A stretch of DNA of 64,000 bases, taken from positions 62,001 through 126,000 of the forward strand of contig NZ_CAJCKW010000003.1 of NCBI RefSeq assembly GCF_903970965.1. Direction: 5' to 3'. This DNA comes from Aureimonas sp. ME7. GTDB taxonomy: Bacteria; Pseudomonadota; Alphaproteobacteria; Rhizobiales; Rhizobiaceae. The translations under genes and the position numbers were made by a program. Under the pieces are notes generated by a model. It saw nothing but the letters and a program-made list of their open reading frames with translations, was not told the DNA's origin and ran no database searches. Positions 8,373 to 18,465 of the stretch are shown one piece after another; the stretch's first letter is position 1, and the number at the start of each line of letters is the position of its first letter.

Positions 8373-9167
8373 TCAAAGATCCGGTCCGATAACGACCTCG
8401 TGCTTCGGGCCCCCGAATGACGCGAAAAGATGAACGATCACTGTATTTAGGTTGCCACGTTTCCGCATATAAAATTTGTGCAGGCCAAGCATAGGCAGTT
8501 TTTCATCGATCAAAATGCTACCGACAAAATTAAAAACGTCTGATCGGTGACCAAGTAGAAGGTCGCGAATCTCCGACGTGTCGAACATTTTCATTCCGTG
8601 TTCTGCTACGGCATAACAGTAGGCCATTTTGGCAACCACCATCTCGGTGCTGCCAAATCTCATCGGCAAAGCCGTTCTTACCCTATATGGCTCAATCCGA
8701 TTTTTTAGACCTAGATGCAGGAAGCCAACTTTGAGTCCTTCAATGCCGTCGGATCGATCCTCGCCAGTCAACTTTCCTGCGGGCGCATGGATGGCAAATG
8801 TATAGATCTGAGGATAGTTCTCTACGGCGAGGTGCTCCGTCATTTCTGTACGGGATGGATGAGTATCAACGTCGTAGCTGACTTTAGGAAGTTCCCGTGG
8901 CTTACTTTTGCTTCCACGCTTCTTGCGTCTAAGTTCCAAAATATGCCGTATGGGGGCTAAGTCCTCGTTTAAAGCCGTTTGCTCGTAGGCCTCATTGGCA
9001 AAATTATTGCAGGTGCGGCAAGTCCCCTTCTCCAAGACAAGCTGGCCAACACCGCTTAAGGCTTCAGGGATGATATGCTCATCCGTAAGGTTTTCGGTGG
9101 AGCCACAGAAGATACAACTTCCAAAAGTTTTGTAACGCTTGGGTTGGATTGCTTTGCTCCGCAACAT
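8373..9167 (-). CDS. HNH-endonuclease-like protein, probably acquired
   Basis: A 264-aa protein whose N-terminus shows CIFCGSTENLTDEHIIPEAL and then CRTCNNFANEAYE, the CxxC / DEHIIP / CxxCN layout of HNH nucleases. The rest is not recognised. The gene is clearly AT-richer than its neighbours, with many unpreferred codons, and sits alone between DUF1289 and dps. Recent horizontal transfer is inferred. No partner defence gene is adjacent. Confidence 0.7.
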   Translation of the reverse strand: MLRSKAIQPKRYKTFGSCIFCGSTENLTDEHIIPEALSGVGQLVLEKGTCRTCNNFANEAYEQTALNEDLAPIRHILELRRKKRGSKSKPRELPKVSYDVDTHPSRTEMTEHLAVENYPQIYTFAIHAPAGKLTGEDRSDGIEGLKVGFLHLGLKNRIEPYRVRTALPMRFGSTEMVVAKMAYCYAVAEHGMKMFDTSEIRDLLLGHRSDVFNFVGSILIDEKLPMLGLHKFYMRKRGNLNTVIVHLFASFGGPKHEVVIGPDL

Positions 9168-9231
9168 TATCCGTTCCTGCGCAGGAGGTTGCCAGCTATG
9201 CGAGAGGCCTCGGGATTGCGGAATGTATCAT

Positions 9232-9271
9232 AAGAAAGGGCCCGCCGGATCGCGCCGGCAGGCCCTTTCTT
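9232..9271. terminator. Bidirectional-type terminator between the HNH gene and dps
   Basis: A long inverted repeat (9232-9248 with 9255-9271, one mismatch, loop ATCGCG) has AAGAAAGGG and CCCTTTCTT at its outer edges, so each strand ends in a T-rich run. It lies just past the dps stop codon. Confidence 0.8.
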
Positions 9272-9291
9272 ATATCGAGCGGTATCGTCGC

Positions 9292-9774
9292 TCAGGCGGC
9301 GGTCGACTTCAGGTGGGCGCGCAGCATCCAGGCGAACTTGTCGTGCTTCTCGATGCGGTTGGTGGCCATGTCGTTGGTCGCCCAGTCGCCGTGCTGTTCG
9401 GCGACCTGCGCCAGCGACGAAAGCGTGGAGGAGAGGGTTTCCTGATCCTTCTGGAGGACCTCGATCATCGTCCGGGCGTCGGTGCGCCCGTCATGCTCCT
9501 CGACGGCGCTGCGCTCCAGATAGACCGAGAAGCGGCCTTCGGCATGGGCGTCGAACGCCTTGATGCGCTCGGCCAGGAAGTCCTGCGCCTCGAAGTGATC
9601 CTCGTAGATCTCCTGGAACAGCTCGTGCAGCGAGCCGAAGCTCATGCCCGTAACGTTCCAATGGAAGTTCTGCGCCTTCAGCGTCTCGATCGCGGTCTCG
9701 GCGAGAGCCTGCGTCAGGCCGTTGACGATCTCTTCCTTGGCGCTCGGCTCGATCTTGGCGGCTACCAGACCCAT
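9292..9774 (-). CDS. dps: Dps family DNA-binding ferritin-like protein
   Basis: A 160-aa Dps dodecamer subunit. The inter-subunit ferroxidase residues are present with canonical spacing: His38 (NFHWNVTG), His50, Asp65 and Glu69. Dps oxidises and stores iron using hydrogen peroxide and protects DNA. Two palindromes resembling iron-responsive operators lie upstream, suggesting iron control. ATG 9774 is preceded by AAGGAG on the coding strand. Confidence 0.96.
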   Translation of the reverse strand: MGLVAAKIEPSAKEEIVNGLTQALAETAIETLKAQNFHWNVTGMSFGSLHELFQEIYEDHFEAQDFLAERIKAFDAHAEGRFSVYLERSAVEEHDGRTDARTMIEVLQKDQETLSSTLSSLAQVAEQHGDWATNDMATNRIEKHDKFAWMLRAHLKSTAA

Positions 9775-9837
9775 GATGGTTCTCCTTGTTCTTGTCTCGT
9801 TCGATGATCGTCAGGCTTCGCAGGGATGCGAAGCGAA

Positions 9838-9852
9838 TTGGAATAATTCCAA
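9838..9852. promoter_or_regulatory. Perfect palindrome upstream of dps (Irr/Fur-type operator candidate)
   Basis: TTGGAATAATTCCAA is a perfect 15-bp palindrome 64 nt upstream of the dps start. It resembles the GAATnATTC core of iron-control elements bound by Irr in Rhizobiales. Assignment to Irr is inference. Confidence 0.55.
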
Positions 9853-9885
9853 ACTAACGATTCCGTAGACAGCTTTCAACCCTTG

Positions 9886-9902
9886 TTTTGAATCATTCTA
9901 AA
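9886..9902. promoter_or_regulatory. Second iron-box-like palindrome upstream of dps
   Basis: TTTTGAATCATTCTAAA is symmetric at 7 of 8 pairs around C9894 and is close to the published iron control element pattern TTTAGAA-N3-TTCTAAA. It lies about 34 bp from the first palindrome, so the pair may bind one regulator cooperatively. Confidence 0.55.
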
Positions 9903-10025
9903 CTGGCAGGCGGGCACTCCGATCCGTCCCTCGTTCGGCATTCGATGCAGAATGCGCCATCGAGCCGGAAGGTTCACGAAAAGCGTGTGGAGAAAGGGCT
10001 CGCCGACGCTCGCTCGGCTCGTGCG

Positions 10026-10499
10026 TCAGAGCGCGTCGAGCGCCCGAACCATGGCCGAGGACAGGAAGCGCATCCAGCGCCGGGCCGAGGGCTCCACGCG
10101 CCAGGACACGAGAGCACCGGCGGCCGTATCCTGGCCGGAGCGCCAGGCGGCGAGAAGGCGCAGGAGCCAGCATTCGTCGTCGCTGACGGCGGCCGCGCCC
10201 GGACGATAGATCACCATCTCGGACGAGGCGCGCTCGCGAAGGCCCCGGAAGAACACGGTGGCCAGGCGGTCGAGCGAGGCCGTGGGCTGGCCGGCGAGGA
10301 TGTAGCAGGCCTGTTCGAGATCGGAACGGGGCGCCAGCTGCGAGCGAAGGGCGAACCAGCGAAGGCGCTCCAACTCGGTGCGCTGCTCGGACGAAAGCAG
10401 ACGGCTCGCGGCCATGCGTTCGGCGGTCGGACATCGCGGAAAGGCGAGAACCCGGCTGTCGTGATCGGGAAGGGAAAGCCGCGTCGCGGATGCTGACAT
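10026..10499 (-). CDS. Hypothetical protein
   Basis: A 157-aa protein starting MSASATRLSLPDHD with AAGGAT just upstream. It is mostly helical and charged (SSEQRTELERLRWFALRSQL), with no membrane segment and no domain I recognise. The region DDECWLLRLLAAWRSGQ and the C-terminal WMRFLSSAMVRALDAL may be conserved in the order (recollection, not tested). It lies between dps and the serine hydrolase gene. Confidence 0.6.
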   Translation of the reverse strand: MSASATRLSLPDHDSRVLAFPRCPTAERMAASRLLSSEQRTELERLRWFALRSQLAPRSDLEQACYILAGQPTASLDRLATVFFRGLRERASSEMVIYRPGAAAVSDDECWLLRLLAAWRSGQDTAAGALVSWRVEPSARRWMRFLSSAMVRALDAL

Positions 10500-10575
10500 C
10501 GGGTATCCTTGGAGCCTGCCTCGCGTCGGGGACCCGCATCGGCGGATCGAAACCTGACTGCGCTTGGCAGCTTTC

Positions 10576-11517
10576 CTAACAGATCGCTTTCCGCGCGGAA
10601 AGGGGATGGTGACCTTTCGTTCGCTCAAGCGTTTCGAGCGCCTGACGGAGCACGGCGCCTTCGGCGTTCTCGCCTTCCGAAGCGTAGACGCCGATCGTCG
10701 CGCTTCGACCCGCCCGAGCGACGCGGAAGGTCGCCCCATGGCTGCCGTGGCCGCCGGCGCCATGTCCCGCCACCTCGAATTTTTGTCCGGGCGGCGCCGT
10801 CCATCGCCCGGTCATCAGGCCGAGCCCATAGGCCGGCGCATGCCAGTATGACGCGGCGAGGGAGGGATCCACGGGATGGGCTGCGCAAAGTTCCCCAAGG
10901 GCGTCGGCCGACAGGAAACCCGGCTCCAGCAATCGGTGCAGAAACAGCGCCGCCTCGCCGACGGGGCCGATCAGCGTGCCGTGGAACACCCAGCCGGGAT
11001 GATAGGGGTGGGGCGGAGCCAAGAGAAGCCCGGCCATGTCCGCCCTGGTCTCGGCCATTCGTGTTCGCGAAAGGCCGAGGGGCTCGAGGACGTGGGTGCG
11101 AAGCGCGTCGCCGAGCCCCATTCCCACATGCTCCTCGATTCGGCGCCGAGCCAGGAGATACCCGAGATTGGAGGTGCGCCAAGCCCGGCCGGGGGCGGGC
11201 TGCGACCGGCCATCCAGCAGCCGGGACAGAAGCTCCTCGTCGCTCCAGGGCGCTTCGTCCGCCGCCACCGCCGCCTGGTAGCTTGCCGACGCGCCGTAGT
11301 CCGGCAGGCCGGCCATGTGGTTGAGAAGGTGACGGAGCGAGTAGGGCGCGCCGGGCAACGAGCGGTCGAGTTCCAGCCGTCCGGCCTCGGCGAGGCGCAG
11401 GGCGAGCGCGGCGATCGCCGTCTTGGTCAGACTCCACCAGGCGATTTCGCCGTCGCCGCCCGATTGGATGGGAGTGCCGGCTTCGTCGACGATCGCCGTG
11501 ACGAAGCGCGGGCTCAC
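10576..11517 (-). CDS. Beta-lactamase-fold serine hydrolase (class C / PBP4* family)
   Basis: A 313-aa protein with the SxxK nucleophile motif Ser29-Leu-Thr-Lys32, then [25 protein letters not shown] and a C-terminal Gly/His-rich motif [11 protein letters not shown] where family members have HxG. No signal peptide is evident, so it is probably a cytoplasmic esterase or amidase; the substrate is unknown. The start is GTG 11517, which overlaps the ubiG stop as GTGA. This implies cotranscription with ubiG. Confidence 0.82.
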   Translation of the reverse strand: MSPRFVTAIVDEAGTPIQSGGDGEIAWWSLTKTAIAALALRLAEAGRLELDRSLPGAPYSLRHLLNHMAGLPDYGASASYQAAVAADEAPWSDEELLSRLLDGRSQPAPGRAWRTSNLGYLLARRRIEEHVGMGLGDALRTHVLEPLGLSRTRMAETRADMAGLLLAPPHPYHPGWVFHGTLIGPVGEAALFLHRLLEPGFLSADALGELCAAHPVDPSLAASYWHAPAYGLGLMTGRWTAPPGQKFEVAGHGAGGHGSHGATFRVARAGRSATIGVYASEGENAEGAVLRQALETLERTKGHHPLSARKAIC

Positions 11518-12266
11518 GGCCGGCGGGCGAGCACCATGTAGTTCACGTCCCGGTCGCGCGAGCGGCGCCATTCATCGGCGAGCGGGTGGTAGACGACGCC
11601 GGTCTCGTCGATCAGTCGCAGGCCCTCCGCCTGGACCGGCGCCTCGATCTCGTTCGGGCGCACCAGCTTGGAATATTGGTGCGTGCCCTTCGGCAACCAG
11701 CCGAGGACGTATTCGGCGCCGATGATGGCGAACGCCATCGCCTTCGCCGTCCGGTTGATGGTCGCCACGAACAGGAGGCCGCCGGGCTTCACCATGCGCG
11801 CGGCCGAGCGCAGGAAGAGATCGACGTCCGCCACGTGCTCGACGACCTCGAGCGCCAGCACCACGTCGAATCGCTCGCCCGCCGATTCCAGCGCCTCGGC
11901 CGTCTCGGCGCGGTAGTCGATGGACAAGCCGCTCTGCTCGGCATGGAGTCTCGCGACCTCGATGTTGGTGGCGGAGGCGTCCGCTCCCATGACCTCGGCG
12001 CCGAGCCGCGCCAAGGGCTCGGCGATCAGACCGCCGCCGCAGCCGATGTCCAGCATGCGAAGGCCTTGAAATGGGGTGAGAGACCGGAGGTCGGAGCCGA
12101 AGTTCAGCGCCACCTGCTCACGGATATAGGCGAGGCGCACCGGGTTGAACTTGTGCAGCGGCTTGAACTTGCCGGCGGGGTTCCACCATTCGGCGGCCAG
12201 CCGCGAGAACCGCTCCACCTCGCCGGCGTCGATCGTGCTTGCCCGTGCTGCCGTCATCACCGTCAT
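11514..12266 (-). CDS. ubiG: Ubiquinone biosynthesis O-methyltransferase UbiG
   Basis: A 250-aa SAM methyltransferase for the two O-methylations of ubiquinone synthesis. Landmarks are [24 protein letters not shown] motif [17 protein letters not shown] and [15 protein letters not shown]. It is divergent from aspartate kinase, a conserved arrangement in alphaproteobacteria. ATG 12266 was chosen; an in-frame ATG at 12257 and a longer upstream frame are possible. Confidence 0.95.
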   Translation of the reverse strand: MTVMTAARASTIDAGEVERFSRLAAEWWNPAGKFKPLHKFNPVRLAYIREQVALNFGSDLRSLTPFQGLRMLDIGCGGGLIAEPLARLGAEVMGADASATNIEVARLHAEQSGLSIDYRAETAEALESAGERFDVVLALEVVEHVADVDLFLRSAARMVKPGGLLFVATINRTAKAMAFAIIGAEYVLGWLPKGTHQYSKLVRPNEIEAPVQAEGLRLIDETGVVYHPLADEWRRSRDRDVNYMVLARRP

Positions 12267-12489
12267 CCGTTCTTCGCGTCGCTTGACCCTCGAGCCGGGA
12301 TGTTCCGCCCGGGCGGTCAAAGTCAAGCGCGGCGGATCGGCTTGCCTTGCACTCCCGCCCCGCTTCGGCTAACCGGGGCCGCCTGCCGACGAGGGGCCGA
12401 TGGGGCTCGGCGTTTCGCGCGGGCGATGTGTTCCTTCCAAGGCGGCGCCCGCGTGGCGTGTTTTCGCCTTCTCGCAGGCATCGATCGTC

Positions 12490-13743
12490 ATGGCACGTCT
12501 CGTTCTCAAGTTCGGCGGCACCTCCGTCGCCGATATCGGCCGGATCCGGAACGTCGCGCGCCATGTGAAACGCGAGGTGGACGCCGGCCATCAGGTGGCC
12601 GTGGTGGTCTCGGCGATGTCCGGCAAGACCAACGAGCTCGTCGGCTGGTGCACCGAAGCCTCCGCCATGTACGACGCGCGCGAATACGACGCGGTGGTGG
12701 CATCCGGCGAGCAGGTCACCGCCGGGCTGCTGGCGATCACCTTGCAGAACATGGGCGTCAACGCCCGCTCCTGGCAGGGCTGGCAGATCCCGATCCGCAC
12801 CGACGGCGCGCACGGCGCCGCGCGCATCCAGGAAATCGACGGCTCGGAGATCGTGCGCCGCTTCGGCGAGGGGCAGGTGGCCGTCATCGCCGGCTTCCAG
12901 GGGCTCGCGCCCGACAACCGGATCGCAACGCTCGGGCGCGGCGGCTCGGACACCTCGGCGGTCGCGATCGCGGCCGGTCTCAAGGCCGACCGCTGCGACA
13001 TCTACACCGATGTCGACGGCGTCTACACGACCGATCCGCGCATCGAGCCGAAGGCGCGGCGCCTTGCCCGCGTGAGCTTCGAGGAGATGCTCGAGATGGC
13101 CTCGCTCGGCGCCAAGGTGCTGCAGGTGCGCTCGGTCGAGCTCGCCATGGTCCACAAGGTGCGCACCTTCGTGCGTTCCTCCTTCGAGGACCCGGACGCA
13201 CCGGGCATGGGCGATCTTCTGAACCCTCCGGGGACCCTTATTTGCGACGAGGATGAAATCGTGGAACAGCAGGTCGTCACCGGCATCGCCTACGCCAAGG
13301 ACGAGGCGCAGATCTCCCTTCGCCGGGTGGAGGACCGCCCGGGCGTCGCGGCCGCCATCTTCGGCCCGTTGGCGGACGCCGGCGTCAACGTCGACATGAT
13401 CGTTCAGAACGTGTCGGAAGACGGCACGCGCACCGACATGACCTTCACCGTGCCCGCCGGCGATCTCGCCAAGGCGCAGAAGGTGATCGAGGACGCCAAG
13501 GGCGACATGCGCTTCGACGTCGTCCAGTCCGAGCGCGGCCTCACCAAGGTTTCGGTGATCGGCATCGGCATGCGCTCGCACACGGGCGTCGCGGCCACCG
13601 CCTTCAAGGCGCTCGCCGATCGCGGCATCAACATCCGCGCCATCACCACCTCGGAAATCAAGATCTCGATCCTCATCGACGGCGAGTATACCGAACTCGC
13701 GGTGCGGACCTTGCATTCCGTCTACGGTCTCGACAAAGCTTGA
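12490..13743 (+). CDS. lysC: Aspartate kinase
   Basis: The 417-aa monofunctional aspartokinase phosphorylates aspartate as the first step to lysine, threonine and methionine. The kinase domain (residues 1-~245) has KFGGTSVAD, the catalytic loop TLGRGGSDTSAVAIA and YTDVDGVYTTDPR. Two C-terminal ACT domains (~265-410) carry the allosteric amino-acid sites (VEDRPGVAAAIFGPLADAGV; SVIGIGMRSHTGVAATAF). ATG 12490 gives the MARLVLKFGGTS start. Confidence 0.96.
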   Translation: MARLVLKFGGTSVADIGRIRNVARHVKREVDAGHQVAVVVSAMSGKTNELVGWCTEASAMYDAREYDAVVASGEQVTAGLLAITLQNMGVNARSWQGWQIPIRTDGAHGAARIQEIDGSEIVRRFGEGQVAVIAGFQGLAPDNRIATLGRGGSDTSAVAIAAGLKADRCDIYTDVDGVYTTDPRIEPKARRLARVSFEEMLEMASLGAKVLQVRSVELAMVHKVRTFVRSSFEDPDAPGMGDLLNPPGTLICDEDEIVEQQVVTGIAYAKDEAQISLRRVEDRPGVAAAIFGPLADAGVNVDMIVQNVSEDGTRTDMTFTVPAGDLAKAQKVIEDAKGDMRFDVVQSERGLTKVSVIGIGMRSHTGVAATAFKALADRGINIRAITTSEIKISILIDGEYTELAVRTLHSVYGLDKA

Positions 13744-13834
13744 TTTCGACGCTCCGACGGGAGCCGAATCCTCGCCCCATCGTTCGGCATCCGCCGGGCG
13801 ACCATCGATCGCCGACTGCTGGAAGACGCCTCTG

Positions 13835-16102
13835 ATGCGAAGCGACTCCTCCGGACCGCGCATGCTCATGCGCCGGATCAGGGAACTGATGGCCGATCCG
13901 CTCGAGCCGCAGGCGCGGCTCGACGAGATCGTTCGCCAGATCGCCGCCAACATGGTGGCCGAGGTGTGCTCGCTCTACGTCTTGCGCGCCGACGGCGTGC
14001 TGGAGCTCTACGCCACCGAAGGCCTCAACCCCGGTTCGGTGCACCTGGCGCAGCTGCGCCTCGGCGAAGGTCTCGTCGGCACGATCGCGGCCACCGCCCG
14101 CGCGCTGAACCTCCAGGACGCGCAGAAGCACCCCGCCTTCACCTATCTCCCCGAAACGGGCGAGGAGATCTACTACTCGTTCATGGGCGTGCCGATCCTG
14201 CGCGCCGGCCGCACGCTCGGCGTTCTGGTGGTCCAGAACAAGGAAAAGCGCATCTACCGCGACGAGGAAACCGAGGCGCTGGAAACGGTCGCCATGGTGG
14301 TGGCCGAGATGATCGCGGCCGGCAGCCTCGAAGGCCTGTCGCGGCCCGGCGTCGTTCTCGACCTGTCGCGTCCCGTCCATTTCGAGGGCATCGCGCTCGC
14401 CGACGGCATCGGTCTCGGCCACGTCATCCTTCACGAACCGCGCGTCGTCGTCACCAACCTCTTCAACGAGGACGCCGAAGCCGAAATTTCGCGCCTGGAA
14501 ACCGCGCTGTCCTCGCTTCGCATCTCGATCGAGGACATGCTCCAGCGTCGCGACATGGCGGTGGAGGGCGAGCACCGCGCGGTCCTCGAAGCCTACCGCA
14601 TGTTCGCGCACGACCGGGGCTGGGTGCGCCGCTTGGAGGAGGCGGTGCGCAACGGCCTGACGGCGGAAGCCTCCGTCGAGAAGGTGCAGAACGACATGCG
14701 CGCGCGCATGATGCATGCGAGCGACCCGTTCCTGCGCGAGCGGCTGCACGATTTCGACGACCTCGCCAACCGCCTCCTGCGCGTCCTCATGGGGCAGGGG
14801 AGCCACCCGTTCGGCGACGGGGCGAGCGCGGACGCGATCATCGTCGCGCGCTCCATGGGCGCGGCCGAGCTTCTGGACTATCGCCGCGAGCAGATCCGCG
14901 GCCTCGTCCTGGAGGAAGGCGCGCCGACGAGCCACGTGGTGATCGTGGCGCGCGCGCTCGGCATTCCCGTGGTCGGCCAGGTCAAGGGCGCCGTGTCCAT
15001 GGCCGAGAAGGGCGACGCCATCATCGTCGACGGCGAGGAAGGGGGCGTGCACCTGCGCCCGCCCGCCGACGTCGAGAACGTCTTCGTCGAGCGCGTCCAG
15101 TTCCGCGCCAAGCGTCAGCAGCGCTATCAGGCGCTGCGCGACGTCGATGCCCGGACCCGCGACGGGCAGGACATCGCGCTCCTGATGAATGCCGGGCTGC
15201 TGGTCGACCTGCCGCAGGTGGAGGCGGCGGGCGCGGCCGGCATCGGCCTGTTCCGCACCGAGCTGCAGTTCATGATCGCCTCGGCCATGCCCAAGGTCAG
15301 CGATCAGGAGCGGCTTTACGCGGCGGTGCTGGATGCCGCCGAAGGCAAGCCCGTCACCTTCCGCACCCTCGACGTCGGCGGCGACAAGGTTCTGCCCTAC
15401 CTCCACCAGAGCCCGGAGGAGAACCCGGCCCTCGGCTACCGCGCGCTGCGTCTGGCGCTGGATCGGCCGGGGTTGATGCGCACCCAGCTGCGCGCGCTCC
15501 TGAAGGCGGCGGCGGGGCGCGAGCTTCGCGTCATGTTCCCGATGGTCACCGACCTCGAGGAGCTGCGTCAGGCGCGCGACCTGATCTCACGCGAGTTCAA
15601 GCACCTGACGCGCTTCGCCCATGTCATGCCGCGCCGCCTGAAGCTTGGCGCGATGATCGAGGTGCCCTCGCTTCTGTTCCAGCTCGACGAGCTGATGCAG
15701 CTCGTCGACTTCGTCTCGATCGGCTCCAACGACCTGTTCCAGTTCTTCTGCGCGGTGGATCGCGGCAACGCCCAGATCTCGGGCCGTTTCGACGACCTGT
15801 CGACGCCGTTCATGCGCGCGCTTCGCGGCATCCTGGACGCCGGGCAGCGCCATTCCGTCTCCGTCACGCTGTGCGGCGAGATGGCGGGGCGCCCGCTGTC
15901 GGCCATGGCGTTGATCGGTCTCGGCTTCCGCTCCATATCCATGACGTCCTCGGCGATCGGGCCGGTGAAGGCGATGCTGCTCGAGCTCGACGCCGCCGAT
16001 CTCCACCGCGCCATCACCGCGCATCTGGCCGAGCGCCACCCGCGCCAGACCTTCCGGCAGATGCTGGAAGACTACGCGCAGGCGAACGCCATCCCCCTTT
16101 GA
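13835..16102 (+). CDS. ptsP: Phosphoenolpyruvate--protein phosphotransferase PtsP (nitrogen PTS enzyme I)
   Basis: A 755-aa EI-Ntr. An N-terminal GAF domain (~25-165) precedes the PEP-utiliser N-terminal, swivelling His and PEP-binding domains. The phosphorylated histidine is His367 in [17 protein letters not shown]; the PEP-binding barrel contains [25 protein letters not shown] and VTLCGEMAG. It starts the phosphorelay to NPr and EIIA-Ntr, which links nitrogen status (GAF binds glutamine in homologues) to potassium and carbon regulation. It follows aspartate kinase by 91 nt. Confidence 0.96.
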   Translation: MRSDSSGPRMLMRRIRELMADPLEPQARLDEIVRQIAANMVAEVCSLYVLRADGVLELYATEGLNPGSVHLAQLRLGEGLVGTIAATARALNLQDAQKHPAFTYLPETGEEIYYSFMGVPILRAGRTLGVLVVQNKEKRIYRDEETEALETVAMVVAEMIAAGSLEGLSRPGVVLDLSRPVHFEGIALADGIGLGHVILHEPRVVVTNLFNEDAEAEISRLETALSSLRISIEDMLQRRDMAVEGEHRAVLEAYRMFAHDRGWVRRLEEAVRNGLTAEASVEKVQNDMRARMMHASDPFLRERLHDFDDLANRLLRVLMGQGSHPFGDGASADAIIVARSMGAAELLDYRREQIRGLVLEEGAPTSHVVIVARALGIPVVGQVKGAVSMAEKGDAIIVDGEEGGVHLRPPADVENVFVERVQFRAKRQQRYQALRDVDARTRDGQDIALLMNAGLLVDLPQVEAAGAAGIGLFRTELQFMIASAMPKVSDQERLYAAVLDAAEGKPVTFRTLDVGGDKVLPYLHQSPEENPALGYRALRLALDRPGLMRTQLRALLKAAAGRELRVMFPMVTDLEELRQARDLISREFKHLTRFAHVMPRRLKLGAMIEVPSLLFQLDELMQLVDFVSIGSNDLFQFFCAVDRGNAQISGRFDDLSTPFMRALRGILDAGQRHSVSVTLCGEMAGRPLSAMALIGLGFRSISMTSSAIGPVKAMLLELDAADLHRAITAHLAERHPRQTFRQMLEDYAQANAIPL

Positions 16103-16163
16103 CGACGCGCCGGGCGGGCGCATCCGAGTCCCGGCCGCCCGCGATCCGCTTGAGAGTTCCCGC

Positions 16164-17237
16164 ATGGCCATCCTTCCCGCCGACACGATGACCGAGATCC
16201 TTCGGCGCTCGGATCAGCTCGCGTCGGAAATGGCGTCCGGCCCCGATCACGAGATCTACTCCAAGCTCGCCGCCGAATATGCCGGTCTGGAAGACGTCGT
16301 CGCCGGCATCCGCGCCTATCGCGCAGCCGAGACCGAGCTTGCCGGCCTGCGCGAGCTGATGGCCGACCCCTCGGCCGACCGCGAGATGCGCGATCTGGCG
16401 GCCAGCGAGCTCGGCCCGGTCGAGGACCGGCTGGAAGCCTTGTCGAACGAGGTCCTGATCCTCCTCCTGCCCAAGGACGCGGCCGACGCCAAGGGCGCGA
16501 TCCTCGAAATCCGCGCCGGCACCGGCGGCTCGGAGGCCGGGCTCTTCGCCGGCGACCTGTTCCGCATGTACCAGCGCTATGCCGAAGGGCGCGGCTGGCG
16601 CGTCGAGGTGATGGAAGCCTCCGAGGGCGAGGCCGGCGGCTTTCGCGAGGTGATCGCGTCCGTGACCGGGGCCGGCGTCTTTTCGCGCCTCAAGTTCGAA
16701 TCGGGCGTCCACCGCGTCCAGCGCGTGCCCGCCACCGAATCGGCCGGGCGCATCCACACCTCGGCCGCCACCGTCGCCGTCCTCCCGGAGGTCGAGGAGG
16801 TCGACATCGCCATCCGAACCGAGGACATCCGCATCGACACGATGCGCTCCTCGGGCGCCGGCGGGCAGCACGTCAACACAACGGACTCTGCGGTTCGCAT
16901 CACCCATCTGCCGACCGGTATCGTCGTGACCTCCTCGGAAAAGTCGCAGCACCAGAACCGGGCGCGCGCCATGCAGGTTCTGCGCGCGCGCCTGTTCGAC
17001 CAGGAGCGCTCGCGCATCGACGCCGAGCGCTCGGCCGACCGCCGGGCGCAGGTCGGCTCGGGCGACCGGTCCGAGCGCATCCGCACCTACAACTTCCCGC
17101 AAGGCCGGGTGACCGACCACCGCATCAACCTGACGCTCTACAAGCTCGACCGGGTGATCGAGGGCGACATGGACGAACTGGTCGATGCGCTGGTGGCGGA
17201 CGACCGCGCCGCGCGCCTCGCCAGCGTCGGCAACTGA
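16164..17237 (+). CDS. prfA: Peptide chain release factor 1
   Basis: A 357-aa RF1 that recognises UAA and UAG stop codons and triggers peptide release. The catalytic GGQ is Gly233-Gly234-Gln235 in [20 protein letters not shown]; its glutamine is the target of PrmC encoded next door. The region [19 protein letters not shown] is RF1-typical. PrmC follows 8 nt later. Confidence 0.98.
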   Translation: MAILPADTMTEILRRSDQLASEMASGPDHEIYSKLAAEYAGLEDVVAGIRAYRAAETELAGLRELMADPSADREMRDLAASELGPVEDRLEALSNEVLILLLPKDAADAKGAILEIRAGTGGSEAGLFAGDLFRMYQRYAEGRGWRVEVMEASEGEAGGFREVIASVTGAGVFSRLKFESGVHRVQRVPATESAGRIHTSAATVAVLPEVEEVDIAIRTEDIRIDTMRSSGAGGQHVNTTDSAVRITHLPTGIVVTSSEKSQHQNRARAMQVLRARLFDQERSRIDAERSADRRAQVGSGDRSERIRTYNFPQGRVTDHRINLTLYKLDRVIEGDMDELVDALVADDRAARLASVGN

Positions 17238-17245
17238 AGACCGTC

Positions 17246-18124
17246 GTGGAAGCGCCGACGATCTCAGCGCTTCTTCGCGAACTGCGGGATCGCTTTCGCG
17301 AGGCGGGGTCTGAGACCCCGGATCTCGATGCGCGCCTCCTGATGGAAGCAGCGCTGGAGCTCGACCGCGCGGGTTTCATCCTGCGCGGCGCCGAGCCGAT
17401 GGAGGAAGGCGCGTTGCACCGGATCCTCGCTTGGGCCGAGCGGCGCTGCGCCGGCGAGCCGGTCCACCGCATTCTGGGGCGACGCGCCTTTGCGAGCCAC
17501 GAATTCGCCCTGTCGCCGGAAACGCTGGAGCCGCGTCCCGATACCGAGACGCTGGTGGATCTGGCAAGCCTTGCGATGGCGGAGCGGGGGCGGGGTCCCG
17601 TCCTCTTCGCCGATATCGGAACCGGATCGGGAGCGATCGCGGTCAGCCTCCTCCATCGCTTCCCCGAGGCCACGTGCGTGGCCGTCGACCTGTCGCCCGG
17701 CGCGCTGGCGACGGCTTGCGAGAACGCCGCGAGCGCCGGCGTCGAGGCGCGTTTCTGGCCGCTCGCTTCGGATTATCTGGCGGCGCTGGGCGCGCGCCTC
17801 GATCTCGTCGTTTCCAACCCGCCCTATATTCCGACCGGCGAACTGGCGGGGCTCGACGTCGGCGTGCGCCGGTTCGACCCCACCCTGGCACTGGATGGCG
17901 GCGCGGACGGGCTCGTCGCCTATCGCCGGATCGTCGAGGAAGCCCGGGATCTCCTCGGCGAGGACGGCGACCTCCTGTTCGAGATCGGCCGGGGGCAGGA
18001 AGGGGACGTCGAAGCCTTGGCGCGATCCGGCGGCTTCCAGCTGCACCGCGCGGACCGCGATCTCGGCGGAATCGTCCGCGCCCTGTGGTTCCGGCGCGAC
18101 AATGCACCGGTTTTTTCCGCCTGA
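17246..18124 (+). CDS. prmC: Release factor N5-glutamine methyltransferase PrmC
   Basis: The 292-aa enzyme methylates the GGQ glutamine of release factors, which speeds termination. Asn191-Pro-Pro-Tyr194 is the glutamine-binding NPPY motif; IGTGSGAIAVSLL is the SAM motif; RRAFASHEFALSPETLEPRPDTE is the conserved linker. The start is GTG 17246. Coupling to prfA is functionally sensible. Confidence 0.97.
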   Translation: MEAPTISALLRELRDRFREAGSETPDLDARLLMEAALELDRAGFILRGAEPMEEGALHRILAWAERRCAGEPVHRILGRRAFASHEFALSPETLEPRPDTETLVDLASLAMAERGRGPVLFADIGTGSGAIAVSLLHRFPEATCVAVDLSPGALATACENAASAGVEARFWPLASDYLAALGARLDLVVSNPPYIPTGELAGLDVGVRRFDPTLALDGGADGLVAYRRIVEEARDLLGEDGDLLFEIGRGQEGDVEALARSGGFQLHRADRDLGGIVRALWFRRDNAPVFSA

Positions 18125-18465
18125 ACCAACTGATTTCCAAGGGTTTGCGCGATTTGCCCTTGTGAGGGGGAGGGGGAATCACTAATGTCTTTTCTCGTAA
18201 GGCGGAAAGAACGAGGGGGACGTCCCTCGAACGTGGAGTCGCTTCAGAACGCTCTCGCTCGGGACGCTCGAAGACATCCGCCCGTCCGGCAAGTCGGCGA
18301 GACGAGCGCCGCTGCGGACCGCACACTTCCAGGCAGGGCGTTGCAAGCCGGTTCTCCATCGGGTCCGGCCGCTAGGCTCACAACAAGGTTCCTGTGAGAC
18401 GGATCGACCCGTTCTCGCACCCAAGGGGCAAACCCGGCCGACTGCCGGACGATCCAGAAGACAGG
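18125..18465. other. Intergenic region before the DUF4167 gene
   Basis: There are 341 nt without a convincing gene. The first part is AT-richer (around 18120-18215), as expected for the promoter of the downstream gene, and AGACAGG precedes its ATG. No clear operator, terminator or RNA was recognised. Confidence 0.5.

Noticed and set aside
13673-15406. Long minus-strand frame opposite ptsP
   Set aside because: Shadow of a highly conserved gene in GC-rich DNA.
18185-18397. A 70-codon plus-strand frame before the DUF4167 gene
   Set aside because: No ribosome-binding site of note, no conserved features, and Arg/Ser/Pro-rich composition; left as spacer.
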